DNA of 7,736 bases from Flectobacillus sp. (GTDB lineage: Bacteria > Bacteroidota > Bacteroidia > Cytophagales > Spirosomataceae), in assembly GCA_029865665.1 (NCBI GenBank), contig JARXAV010000270.1:1-7736 (forward strand), written 5' to 3'. The translations under genes were made by a program, and so were the position numbers. The notes beneath the pieces were generated by a model that was not told the DNA's origin, made no database searches, and saw only the letters and a program-made list of their open reading frames with translations. This document shows positions 1 to 7,209 of the stretch, one piece after another (within the stretch, counting starts at the first letter, position 1; the number at the start of each line of letters is the position of its first letter).

Positions 1-1225
1 CAGCATTTGTAAACACATAAAAATCATTGTATTTGGCATAACTCACTTTTGCTTCTAAATCAAAACCTGAGATGGATGCCTTGGCTCCTACATACAAATC
101 ACTAGATTTACGGGTATTTCTCAATTCTGAATTTCTTCCTAGCCATTTATTTTCCAATAATAAGGATGTTAGGTTATTAGCATACATATCACCTTCATAT
201 CCTGCAAACGCACGAATGCCTTCAAATGGCTGAAAATCTACCTTGATGATTGGGTAAACATAATTTTGGTTATACGAAATCTTTTCTCTGTCATTTAGCA
301 AATTCAATCCTGCGGTTACACTAAATTTATCTGCTCTATAAAAGAAGGTAGGTTTTAAACGATAAAGATTGCGATATACCGTGTTGGTGGTATCATGCGT
401 TTGAGCTAATACAACAGAACCTTCTAACCCTGCCGATAGACGATCTGTAAGTGGTAACACCCCTGAGAGTACGCCTGACAAGACTAATTCAGTTGTTTTT
501 AAATGCGTGAATAAGTAGGACGCATTGGCTTTTGCCTGATAATCTACTTTTGCTTTTTCGTAGGCATTACTAAATGAGCCATTAAAGAAAAATTTGTTCC
601 AAGAGTTGAAAATACTTGGTTCTGTAATATTATCTCCAATCGGTTGCTGAGAATAACCATAATAGTCAAATCCTCGTCTCTCCCAACCTACAGCTCCTTC
701 TAATTTAATATCATCCTTAACAACTGTTCTACTATGTAATTTGATGAGATTCTGTGATTCTCCGGAAAAGTTTGAACGAACTGGTCCTAAACGAAAGGCA
801 TTGTGCTTGATATAAATTCCATGGTAATTATTCTCTCCTCTACGAATACCTCCATGGCCTTCCAAAAAGGTGTGTCCGTAATTACCTAAGCCTCCTCTAA
901 TCACATTGTTAAAACTTTGCTCCTTGATACTGCCAGTTCCATATTCCTCTGGCATTTTGACAGTTGGGCTAAAAGCGGGAGTTTGTACGGGAATTTTTCG
1001 CTCTGTATAGGGATAGGCCAATTCTTTCTTTGGTCCATTATCTCCAGCAATCGGTATTTTTTCAAAGATACGGCTTGCCTGAGGAATTTCGATTACTCGC
1101 TGTTTCACAATAATGATATCGTCTGTGTGAACTTCGCCTCCTCCTTTCTGTGCGTATAGACTTGCAGAAAGTGCGGTGGAAAGACTGAGCGTACCAATGA
1201 GTATATTAATATGTTTCTGATTCAT
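1..1225 (-). CDS. Outer-membrane beta-barrel protein, TonB-dependent-receptor-like, 3' end outside window
   Basis: An open frame of 408 codons runs from the ATG at 1225-1223 to the left edge with no stop, so the C-terminus is missing. Residues 1-26 form a signal peptide ending SLYAQ, with likely cleavage after Ala25. A periplasmic linker rich in Pro, Lys and Glu follows (about 27-104, including DDIIIVKQ and YPYTERKIPVQTP). From about residue 106 to the end there are alternating amphipathic strands with Gly/Asn/Tyr turns, starting NNVIRGGLGNYGHTFLEG and including GWERRGFDYYGY, as in a large outer-membrane barrel. I recognise this pattern from Bacteroidota proteins annotated as TonB-dependent receptors that sit beside a roughly 1000-residue TPR protein. 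No TonB plug domain is visible before the barrel, so the receptor label is loose and the ligand is unknown. The start is supported by the signal peptide directly after it; no Shine-Dalgarno is seen. It lies 136 nt downstream of the TPR gene and is probably cotranscribed, with a possible promoter of its own. Confidence 0.85.
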   Translation of the reverse strand, partial: MNQKHINILIGTLSLSTALSASLYAQKGGGEVHTDDIIIVKQRVIEIPQASRIFEKIPIAGDNGPKKELAYPYTERKIPVQTPAFSPTVKMPEEYGTGSIKEQSFNNVIRGGLGNYGHTFLEGHGGIRRGENNYHGIYIKHNAFRLGPVRSNFSGESQNLIKLHSRTVVKDDIKLEGAVGWERRGFDYYGYSQQPIGDNITEPSIFNSWNKFFFNGSFSNAYEKAKVDYQAKANASYLFTHLKTTELVLSGVLSGVLPLTDRLSAGLEGSVVLAQTHDTTNTVYRNLYRLKPTFFYRADKFSVTAGLNLLNDREKISYNQNYVYPIIKVDFQPFEGIRAFAGYEGDMYANNLTSLLLENKWLGRNSELRNTRKSSDLYVGAKASISGFDLEAKVSYAKYNDFYVFTNA

Positions 1226-1275
1226 CCTGTCTAGTTTTCTTAACAATGTGTTTTTAGTTTATTTAAGTAATCGTG

Positions 1276-1307
1276 CAAAATTATTCTTGAGAGCCAATTT
1301 CTGGAAA
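1276..1307 (-). promoter_or_regulatory. Candidate Bacteroidota promoter for the outer-membrane barrel gene
   Basis: On the minus strand, TAATTTTG (1283-1276) matches the Bacteroidota -7 box TANNTTTG exactly. TTTC (1307-1304) lies 20 nt upstream where a TTTG -33 element is expected, a 3-of-4 match. Transcription would start near 1270, giving a leader of about 45 nt. The box is AT-rich and chance matches are possible. It would allow the barrel to be made independently of the TPR gene. Confidence 0.4.
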
Positions 1308-1326
1308 CACTCAATATAGAGTGCCA

Positions 1327-1360
1327 TAAATGCAAAATTTAACTTTCAAAATTTAGCATT
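1327..1360 (-). repeat. 34-nt AT-rich element, copy 1, after the TPR gene stop
   Basis: Read on the minus strand, this begins 1 nt after the TPR stop codon. It holds two AAATTTTG or AATTTTG units about 14 nt apart. It matches 27 of 34 positions of the segment at 6394-6427, which follows the M61 peptidase stop in the same relative orientation. This copy also folds: 1329-1340 pairs with 1349-1360 (12 bp, one mismatch, 8-nt loop). No T-run follows the hairpin, so it is not a typical intrinsic terminator. Confidence 0.45.
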
Positions 1361-1361
1361 A

Positions 1362-4300
1362 TTACTTACGTTCTATCACTTTGAGTTTTGCTTTCGCTTC
1401 GGTCACGATTTCCTTCTCTGGTGATCCCGTGATAAGTGAGTTTAAGGTAACTTTTGCTTGAAGTAAATTATTCATCGCTACAAAGTCATCTGCTAACAAA
1501 AGGTAGGCTTTACCCATTTGTAAGTCAGAACAGTTATTGAAGTCATGTGTGAATTTATTGATAATTAACTCCGACGACTCTTTGTACTTCCCTTGGTTAT
1601 ATAAAATCTGAGCAATCAGATACTGAGCTTCCGCTCCGTTGTCTCCTTTATCAATCGAAATTGTTTGATTAAAAGCATCGGTTGCACCAGGGTAGTTATT
1701 TTTAGCCATCAAGATTTTACCTGTATATAAAGATGCCTTACTTTTGGCTCCAGCTACAATATCGCCATTGTTAGAAACTTCTCTTGCAAAATAGATGGTA
1801 GAATCTGACTTCAACTGATAATACGATTCCATTAAGCCAATCAATGCGGTCTGTTGGTCTTTCTTATCGGGAGCAATGGTCTGCAAAATACGGTATGCCG
1901 TAGCCGATTTCTTGAAATTACCTGCCTTAAATTCGATATCAGCTACTTTAGCAGTAACCTTATTCACCGATTTGTATTTATTATCGGCAATAACCTGATA
2001 ATAATAATTGAGTGCCTGAGCTTTGTTACCCAAGGAATTATAGGCCTCCGCTAACAAATATTTGGCTTCATAACTATACTTACTCGTAGGGTATTTCGCT
2101 AAATAGTCAGACAAAACTTTAACTGCTTTGTCGTACGATTCCTTATAATATAAATTCTTTGCACTTTCAAACGCTAATTCGTCCAACGAACCATCATTCG
2201 GATTAGCCTGCTGGTAACCATTCAGTAACGCTGTAAAATCTTCAGGTCTTCCTAATTCGTTATATTGTTCCTGAGCACCGTCTAAAGCACTTTTAGCTAA
2301 ACTGTCCGTTGGATAATTTTTGATAATTGTCTTATAATCCAATACAGCACTTTCTCGATTGCCATTATTCACAAAAGCTCCTGCTCTATAAAGTAATGCC
2401 TGCGGAACAAATGGACTTTGAGGCTTTTCATTGATCAGACGAGTAAAATCAGTGATTGCAACAGTATATTGACGAGCCTTTAAGTCGGCTTCGCCCATTC
2501 TAAACATGGCGTTATCTGCATGGACTGAATTAGGGTAAGTCGTCTGAACTCTATCAAAAGAAGCTCTAGCTCCTTTATAATCCTCTTTATAATAGAGAAT
2601 TTCTCCTTTTTGAAGCATGGCATAGTCCTTATCAGATTTACCTGTACTAATCACCTCATCATATAATTTCAAGGCTTGCTCATAATTCTTTTGAGCAAAG
2701 TACGTATCGGCTAAACGTAAAGACGCATCTTGTAACGCTTGTGGATCTCCCGACTTCATTTTATCAGCATATTCACGGAAGTAGCGATTCGCTTTGTCAT
2801 AAGCTTTCGTATTAAAATAAGCATAACCAATACCGTAACGACTCTTATTTTGGTATTCCCGTAATCCTGGCGTAGTATTATCAGTAGAACTCAATAGGTT
2901 CTGATACAAATTGATTGATTCGGGATATTTCTTCTGAGCCGAAAGAGCCTCCGCTTTCCAGAAAATAGCAGCATATTTTAAATCCGCATTTTCTGGAGTT
3001 GATAACGACTTGTCAAAAAAAGGAATGGCATCAATATAATTCCCTTCGTTATATTTTTTAACACCCTGATTAAAAGCAATGCGTTGGTAAGCTGTATTAA
3101 TACGAGATGAACGCTTTTTTAAATTTTCGATATACGAAAGAGCTGCCTGAAAATTATTAGAAGACAAATATGCCTCACTCACCAATTCATTGCCTTCGTC
3201 TTCAAATTTAGAAGTTGGGTACGCTCTAAAGAATGCTTCAAACTCTTTGATACTTTCTGCACTGCGACCTACGTCATAAAGTACCTTCGCATAATTAAAG
3301 AAAGCCTCTTCTTGAATAGCAGGATTAAAATTCAGTTTACGAGCTTGGTCAAATGCACCAAGGGCATAAGGACTATTATTTGCTTTCAAGTAACAAATCC
3401 CTAAGGTAAAAGCGGCATCTTGTCCGAGCGTATCTTTTGAAGACGCTACATTTTTAAGCTGTTCGGCAGCTAGAGCAAATTGATTGGAGCGAAATAAACT
3501 ATAGCCAAAACGGTATGAAACCATCGAAAGCATGGCTTGTGACTTATAGTTATTATAAATGGTATAATACTGAGCGGCCTTTTCGTAATTCCCTTTTTGA
3601 AAATATACCTCCGCTGTAAGCAAGGCAATATCATCTAGTTTTCTACCTGAGTTTTTATCACGAAGAATTGGTTCGGTATAAGCTAACATTTCAGCAAACT
3701 TCCCTTGACGGTAAAAGCTATGTGCTAACCAAGCTGGTATTTCACTACGATATTCGGGTGAAACCTCCGCTTGTCTAAAATCTGGAATGGCATCAGTATA
3801 ATTGGCAGCACGAAAATTAATCACCCCTGCATAATACGCAGCAGGAACAGCGTATGAATCAGAAGCTGTTTGTTTTAGCTCATTGAAAATGGGTAATGCT
3901 TCCGTATATTTTTGAAGGGTGAAATAACCCACCGCTAGTTTATACTGTGCAGCAAAATCTGTTTTAGCACTCTTCGACAAATAATCGGTTGCACGGGTGT
4001 AATCGCCATTGGCAAAAAAGTAGTTTCCTATTTCTTTGTATAGGGAGTTAGCAATTGGATGCTCTGAGTTATTACGTATAAAACGATTCGCTAAGACTTC
4101 CGTTTCGGAATTATTTAGGTATAGACTACTCATCACAATAAAATACTCAGCCCAAACATGATAGCTATCGTCTTTATCTAACGAGGGTTTTTCGGTTTCT
4201 AAATACTGAGCAAATTCTGCTTTAGCTGCTTCATAATTCCTAGACTCAAAATACTCACGGCCATTTCTGAAATGAATTGAGGGATCAGTATAGCTTAGGG

Positions 4301-4382
4301 TACTTTGAGCTTCTGCCTGATGTTCTGGAATAAAAAAAGTTGACAGAGTTGTCAGGCAAACCAATGAAGAAAATCTTTTCAT
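1362..4382 (-). CDS. Large secreted TPR-repeat protein (partner of the adjacent outer-membrane barrel)
   Basis: The 1006-residue product has a signal peptide (1-26: MKRF, hydrophobic core, then AEAQ, cleavage probably at AEA|Q or just after). The rest is an almost unbroken run of tetratricopeptide repeats. I count about 25 helix-turn-helix units from residue 36 to the end, several degenerate, with the usual Tyr/Phe, Gly and Ala positions (for example GNYEKAAQYY, KNYEQALKLYDEV, GKYKESSELI). Some units carry the spacer YPTS or YPNS (AYPTSKF, TYPNSVH, KYPTSKY), as in BamD/YbgF-type repeats. There is no lipobox, catalytic motif, membrane helix or T9SS C-terminal domain. A long superhelical scaffold in the periplasm is the likely form, binding other envelope proteins. 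The barrel gene 136 nt downstream on the same strand is the obvious partner; the pairing recurs in Bacteroidota, but the biochemical role is not known to me. The leader is A-rich without a Shine-Dalgarno, normal for the phylum. This is the only plausible start, as it gives the signal peptide. Confidence 0.92.
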   Translation of the reverse strand: MKRFSSLVCLTTLSTFFIPEHQAEAQSTLSYTDPSIHFRNGREYFESRNYEAAKAEFAQYLETEKPSLDKDDSYHVWAEYFIVMSSLYLNNSETEVLANRFIRNNSEHPIANSLYKEIGNYFFANGDYTRATDYLSKSAKTDFAAQYKLAVGYFTLQKYTEALPIFNELKQTASDSYAVPAAYYAGVINFRAANYTDAIPDFRQAEVSPEYRSEIPAWLAHSFYRQGKFAEMLAYTEPILRDKNSGRKLDDIALLTAEVYFQKGNYEKAAQYYTIYNNYKSQAMLSMVSYRFGYSLFRSNQFALAAEQLKNVASSKDTLGQDAAFTLGICYLKANNSPYALGAFDQARKLNFNPAIQEEAFFNYAKVLYDVGRSAESIKEFEAFFRAYPTSKFEDEGNELVSEAYLSSNNFQAALSYIENLKKRSSRINTAYQRIAFNQGVKKYNEGNYIDAIPFFDKSLSTPENADLKYAAIFWKAEALSAQKKYPESINLYQNLLSSTDNTTPGLREYQNKSRYGIGYAYFNTKAYDKANRYFREYADKMKSGDPQALQDASLRLADTYFAQKNYEQALKLYDEVISTGKSDKDYAMLQKGEILYYKEDYKGARASFDRVQTTYPNSVHADNAMFRMGEADLKARQYTVAITDFTRLINEKPQSPFVPQALLYRAGAFVNNGNRESAVLDYKTIIKNYPTDSLAKSALDGAQEQYNELGRPEDFTALLNGYQQANPNDGSLDELAFESAKNLYYKESYDKAVKVLSDYLAKYPTSKYSYEAKYLLAEAYNSLGNKAQALNYYYQVIADNKYKSVNKVTAKVADIEFKAGNFKKSATAYRILQTIAPDKKDQQTALIGLMESYYQLKSDSTIYFAREVSNNGDIVAGAKSKASLYTGKILMAKNNYPGATDAFNQTISIDKGDNGAEAQYLIAQILYNQGKYKESSELIINKFTHDFNNCSDLQMGKAYLLLADDFVAMNNLLQAKVTLNSLITGSPEKEIVTEAKAKLKVIERK

Positions 4383-4500
4383 TTGATATGTGTTTCGTTA
4401 TGTTCTTATGAGGTAAACAACGCTTATTGCATTGGTATTACTCGTACCTATCCATTAGGCAGGGTTATTTCTTTTTGTTGCTAATTACGAGAATAAAGTT

Positions 4501-4552
4501 ACAAATATGTTACTAAATAGTTTTATGGTACTATTTTGTAACATAAATTTGT
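4501..4552. promoter_or_regulatory. Long imperfect palindrome in the divergent region, candidate operator
   Basis: The arms 4508-4521 and 4530-4543 (TGTTACTAAATAGT and its near-complement) pair at 13 of 14 positions, with only T4514/T4537 mismatched, around an 8-nt centre. Two more pairs extend outward (4506-4507 with 4544-4545), and ACAAAT (4501-4506) is mirrored by ATTTGT (4547-4552) with a shift. GTTAC occurs at 4498-4502 and 4509-4513, 11 bp or one helical turn apart, and inverted as GTAAC at 4538-4542. The palindrome overlaps the -7 box of the plus-strand promoter and lies between the divergent TPR and M61 genes. This suits a dimeric regulator site. The regulator is not in the window. 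Confidence 0.5.
4521..4551 (+). promoter_or_regulatory. Candidate Bacteroidota promoter for the M61 peptidase gene
   Basis: TAAATTTG (4544-4551) is an exact match to the TANNTTTG -7 box. TTTT (4521-4524) lies 19 nt upstream where TTTG is expected. The start would be near 4557, leaving a leader of about 45 nt before the ATG at 4604. On the opposite strand the mirror position carries CATATTTG (4509-4502), 7 of 8 matches, which might serve the TPR gene, but no -33 element is seen there. Confidence 0.45.
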
Positions 4553-4603
4553 TCAATTACATAAAATCAACAAAATAAGAACGAATAATTTAAGAAAGAA
4601 ATT

Positions 4604-6388
4604 ATGAAAAAAGTCGCTTTTCTGCTGTTGGGTGTCTTCCTAAGTGCTTCTATGTTAGCACAAGCCCCAAAAATTGAGTACTTCATTTCAATGGACCAAC
4701 CGCACACTCACTATTTTGACATTCGATTAAAGGCTTCCAATTTTGATGCCAAAACAAAACAACAGGGTTTTATCGACTTTAAAATGGCCGTTTGGACTCC
4801 TGGTTCTTACCTAATCCGTGAATATGCGAAAAATATTGAGTCCTTAACTGCTGCTACTGGTTCAACTTCTTTGAAAACTGAAAAAATCAATAAAAATACA
4901 TGGCGTGTAAAAATAACACCCACAACAACGGAAGTTTCACTAAATTACAAAGTTTATGCCAATGAACTATCCGTACGTACCTCCTTTGTTGATGCCTCTC
5001 ATGGTTATATGAACCCAGCAAGTGTTTTATTGTATGTAAACGATTGGAAAGACTTCCCTTCTACACTACAAATTAAACCTTTTCAGGGCTGGAATACAAT
5101 TTCAACGGCATTAAAATCTCTTGGAAATAATCGCTTTCAAGCAGCTAATTTAGATATGCTGATTGACTCTCCCATTGAAATTGGTACACAAAAACTCTTA
5201 AATTTCGATTTGAAAGGTATTCCTCATACCGTTGCGATGTATGGAGAAGCAAGTTATGACGAAACAAAGGTTTCAAATGATATTAAGAAGGTATGTGAAA
5301 TCGCAACCAGTGTTGTAGGTGAACATCCGTGTAAGGATTATACGTTCATTATTCATAACTTAGCTGCTGGTGGTGGTGGACTCGAACACCTCAGCTCTAC
5401 TACCTGTCAAGTAACCCGCACCGCCTATCAATCAGCTAAGGGATACCAAGATATTTTGAGTTTGGTTGCACACGAATATTTTCACCTTTGGAATGTAAAA
5501 CGTATTCGTCCAAAAGCACTTGGTCCATTCGACTATGAGAACGAAAACTATACGCACTTGCTCTGGTTCTCGGAAGGATGTACCAGCTTTTACCAAAACT
5601 ATATCCTCCGCCGTGCCAATTTAATGACCGAACAGGAATACCTAACCTCTTATTTAGAAGATGTTAATTTTATCGAAAATCAAACGGGAAATCAGGTACA
5701 GTCGGTAACAGAATCTAGTTGGGATGCTTGGATTAAATACTACCGTCCGAATGAAAACTCTCGTAACAGTACGGTTTCGTATTATGACAAAGGGGCTGTT
5801 TTGGGAGGAATCTTAAATTTAGAAATTCTTCGCTCTACAAAAGGGTCTAAGAATTTTGATGATGTCCTCCGCTACTTATATACCAACTACTACAAAAAAT
5901 TGGGAAGAGGTTTTACGGATGAGGAATTACAAACAGCAGTAGAATTGATTGCAGGTAAAAAATTAGACACATTCTTCCAAAAGTACATTTTTGGTACTGA
6001 AACTATTCCGTATAACGAATACTTTGCTTCGGTAGGAATGACAATGGTTGACAAAAATGCAACTTCTAATAACCCTTATTTAGGCGCAGACTTTAGAGGA
6101 AGTACAAAAATTACGAGCGTACAACGTAACTCTCCAGCCTATAACGAAGGTTTAAATTATGGAGATGAAATACTTTCGATTGATGGAGCAAAGGTAGAAG
6201 ATGTAGCGAAGTTTGTTCAAACTAAAAAGGTAGGTGATGTATTAGAAATCAAGGTAAAAAGAGATGGGTTAGAAAAATCGTTTAAAATAACCTTGACTAG
6301 AAATCCGAAAAAAGAATACGCTTTAGAACCCGTGGCAGGTGCATCTCCAGAACAAGTGGCTTTATATAAGAAGTGGTTGTATCTATAG
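4604..6388 (+). CDS. Secreted M61-family zinc peptidase (glycyl aminopeptidase-like) with PDZ domain
   Basis: The 594-residue product, near the usual family size of about 600, opens with a signal peptide (1-20, MKKVAFLLLG to MLAQ). The M61 N-terminal beta domain follows (about 24-200, with the conserved VWTPGSYLIREYAKN stretch). The catalytic domain carries GGGGLEH (H262) and the zinc site HEYFH (H290, E291, H294), continuing WNVKRIRPKALGPFDYENE. The third ligand is expected at E324 in LLWFSEGCTSFY, 30 residues after H294. All these match the M61 family, whose founding member releases N-terminal Gly or Ala. A PDZ domain spans about 493-570 (LGADFRGSTKI, then SPAYNEGLNYGDEILSIDG), typical of the family and probably used for substrate binding or positioning. 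It should act in the periplasm or at the envelope; there is no lipobox or T9SS tail. The leader AAGAAAGAAATT is A-rich with no real Shine-Dalgarno. The gene is transcribed alone and ends at a strong terminator. The physiological substrate cannot be told from sequence. Confidence 0.95.
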   Translation: MKKVAFLLLGVFLSASMLAQAPKIEYFISMDQPHTHYFDIRLKASNFDAKTKQQGFIDFKMAVWTPGSYLIREYAKNIESLTAATGSTSLKTEKINKNTWRVKITPTTTEVSLNYKVYANELSVRTSFVDASHGYMNPASVLLYVNDWKDFPSTLQIKPFQGWNTISTALKSLGNNRFQAANLDMLIDSPIEIGTQKLLNFDLKGIPHTVAMYGEASYDETKVSNDIKKVCEIATSVVGEHPCKDYTFIIHNLAAGGGGLEHLSSTTCQVTRTAYQSAKGYQDILSLVAHEYFHLWNVKRIRPKALGPFDYENENYTHLLWFSEGCTSFYQNYILRRANLMTEQEYLTSYLEDVNFIENQTGNQVQSVTESSWDAWIKYYRPNENSRNSTVSYYDKGAVLGGILNLEILRSTKGSKNFDDVLRYLYTNYYKKLGRGFTDEELQTAVELIAGKKLDTFFQKYIFGTETIPYNEYFASVGMTMVDKNATSNNPYLGADFRGSTKITSVQRNSPAYNEGLNYGDEILSIDGAKVEDVAKFVQTKKVGDVLEIKVKRDGLEKSFKITLTRNPKKEYALEPVAGASPEQVALYKKWLYL

Positions 6389-6393
6389 GAAAT

Positions 6394-6427
6394 GATGCAA
6401 AATTTTGGATGTTGAATTTTGAATTGA
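6394..6427 (+). repeat. 34-nt AT-rich element, copy 2, after the M61 peptidase stop
   Basis: This copy begins 5 nt after the TAG stop and matches the minus-strand segment 1360-1327 at 27 of 34 positions, keeping both AAATTTTG/AATTTTG units and the intervening GTT. It includes the perfect 10-bp palindrome CAAAATTTTG (6398-6407), and its right part continues into TTGAATT-type tandem units (6412-6418, 6419-6425, 6424-6430). It does not form the longer hairpin seen in copy 1. Confidence 0.45.
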
Positions 6428-6446
6428 ATAGTTATCTATAAAAAAC

Positions 6447-6483
6447 AAAAGAGGGAATTTATCAGTGATAGATTCCCTCTTTT
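6447..6483. terminator. Bidirectional intrinsic terminator between convergent genes
   Basis: Positions 6447-6463 pair with 6467-6483 in a 17-bp stem (one G-T pair, otherwise perfect) with a 3-nt loop. The core is AAAAGAGGGAAT against ATTCCCTCTTTT. Read on plus, the stem ends in TTTT followed by ATATT. Read on minus, it ends in TTTTG followed by six or more T from the A-run at 6440-6445, a better U-tract. It therefore serves both the M61 gene and the cyclophilin/79-residue gene pair, whose stop codon is only 3 nt away. Confidence 0.9.
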
Positions 6484-6486
6484 ATA

Positions 6487-6726
6487 TTAAAAACCGTTCA
6501 AGGCTTCTCCCATGTCTTGATACATACTCTCAAAGCGTTTAACGACTTTTTCTAAAAACTCTTCCGTCACAAAGGCTTTAACCTCTTCCTCACCAGAAAC
6601 ATCCGTTTCTGAAATTTTAAAGGTTTGTTCCATATCGGGCGTTTCAAATTTTAAGAAAAACTTTCCGTTCCAACGATAAAGCGATGCCTTACATTTCTCA
6701 TTGGGAATATCTCCTACAAAATACAT
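6487..6726 (-). CDS. Small conserved-looking protein of unknown function, 79 residues
   Basis: I do not recognise a named family. The product is acidic and has no signal peptide or membrane segment, so it should be cytosolic. Predicted by eye, the N-terminal half (about 10-45, CKASLYRWNGKFFLKFE then EQTFKI) is beta-strand with alternating hydrophobics. The C-terminal half (46-79, GEEEVKAFVTEEFLEKVVKRFESMYQ) is amphipathic helix. Reality is supported by context: its ATG lies 3 nt after the cyclophilin TAG on the same strand, a perfect AGGAGG sits 8 nt before the start, and the terminator begins 3 nt after its stop. It is probably made by translational coupling with the cyclophilin, hinting at a shared or accessory role, but no function can be given. 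The two Met residues near the end (M68, M72) are not alternative starts of interest. Confidence 0.8.
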   Translation of the reverse strand: MYFVGDIPNEKCKASLYRWNGKFFLKFETPDMEQTFKISETDVSGEEEVKAFVTEEFLEKVVKRFESMYQDMGEALNGF

Positions 6727-6729
6727 TGC

Positions 6730-7173
6730 CTATGCCTCCTCTTCAATTACGGTAATTTTCTGGATTTTATCGCCTGCTTTAATCGCATCAATCACGTCTA
6801 AACCTTCTACTACTTTTCCAAAACACGTATGTTGTCTATCTAAGTGAGAAGTATTTCTACGGCTATGACAGATAAAGAATTGAGAACCACCTGTATTTCT
6901 TCCACGGTGAGCCATTGACAATACGCCACGGTCGTGGTACTGATTGTTTCCTGTCAACTCACAAGGAATAGAATACCCTGGGCCACCGCCACCTGTTCCG
7001 TCTGGATCTCCACCTTGAATTACGAAATCAGGAATAACACGGTGAAACGTTAAGCCATCGTAAAATCCTTTTTTCGCTAAATCCGTAAAGTTCTTTACGT
7101 GGATTGGAGCATCTTGATCATAAAATTCTATCACCATTAGACCTTTATCGGTCAACATTTCTGCTTTAGTCAT
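6730..7173 (-). CDS. Cytosolic cyclophilin-type peptidyl-prolyl cis-trans isomerase
   Basis: This 147-residue single-domain protein catalyses cis-trans isomerisation of Xaa-Pro bonds and assists folding. The cyclophilin core is complete: [19 protein letters not shown] (43-61) holds the catalytic Arg45 plus Phe50 and Gln53. GVLSMAHRG (83-91) and GSQFFI (96-101, Phe100) line the pocket, and [12 protein letters not shown] (110-121) keeps the active-site His115. Residue 110, the position of Trp121 in human cyclophilin A, is His here; Trp at that site is needed for tight cyclosporin binding, so this enzyme is likely drug-insensitive (inference). There is no signal peptide, so it is cytosolic, like E. 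coli PpiB rather than PpiA, and a little shorter than either because loops are trimmed. The ATG at 7173-7171 is taken as the start; the protein begins [11 protein letters not shown], and Met6 is a possible alternative. It is the first gene of a two-gene unit with the 79-residue protein. A TAACTTTG box lies about 37 nt upstream. Confidence 0.95.
   Translation of the reverse strand: MTKAEMLTDKGLMVIEFYDQDAPIHVKNFTDLAKKGFYDGLTFHRVIPDFVIQGGDPDGTGGGGPGYSIPCELTGNNQYHDRGVLSMAHRGRNTGGSQFFICHSRRNTSHLDRQHTCFGKVVEGLDVIDAIKAGDKIQKITVIEEEA
6735..6740 (-). promoter_or_regulatory. Strong Shine-Dalgarno inside the cyclophilin 3' end
   Basis: On the minus strand, AGGAGG lies within the last sense codons of the cyclophilin gene (GAA GAG GAG GCA, then TAG), with 8 nt between it and the ATG of the 79-residue gene. 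Other genes in the window lack such a site, as is usual in Bacteroidota, so it supports the small gene's start and suggests coupled translation. The run also simply encodes Glu-Glu-Ala, so coincidence is possible. Confidence 0.55.
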
Positions 7174-7209
7174 TGTACAAGCTAATTAATTGTTTTACAA
7201 AATTGTCTG

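Noticed and set aside
917..1159. Plus-strand ORF of 80 codons
   Set aside because: It lies wholly antisense to the outer-membrane barrel gene, whose signal peptide and linker are convincing. The plus-strand product is Cys/Phe/Ser-rich with no family resemblance.
1308..1323. Hairpin CACTC-AATATA-GAGTG between the TPR and barrel genes
   Set aside because: Five base pairs with no following T-run are too weak for a terminator and easily found by chance, though it lies just upstream of the candidate barrel promoter.
1854..2054. Plus-strand ORF of 66 codons
   Set aside because: It is antisense to the C-terminal TPR repeats and is a by-product of their codons.
1362..4382. The TPR array as recent internal duplication or a CRISPR-like DNA repeat
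   Set aside because: The repeats are similar only in protein pattern. The DNA units have diverged and vary in length, so this is an ancient TPR array and not a nucleotide repeat.
4441..4491. Inverted arms CTCGTA and TACGAG around a 39-nt spacer
   Set aside because: Six-base arms at that distance are expected by chance, and no extension pairs.
6000..6388. Type IX secretion C-terminal domain on the M61 peptidase
   Set aside because: The C-terminus is a PDZ domain followed by a short tail ending KKWLYL, with no conserved beta-sandwich sorting domain.
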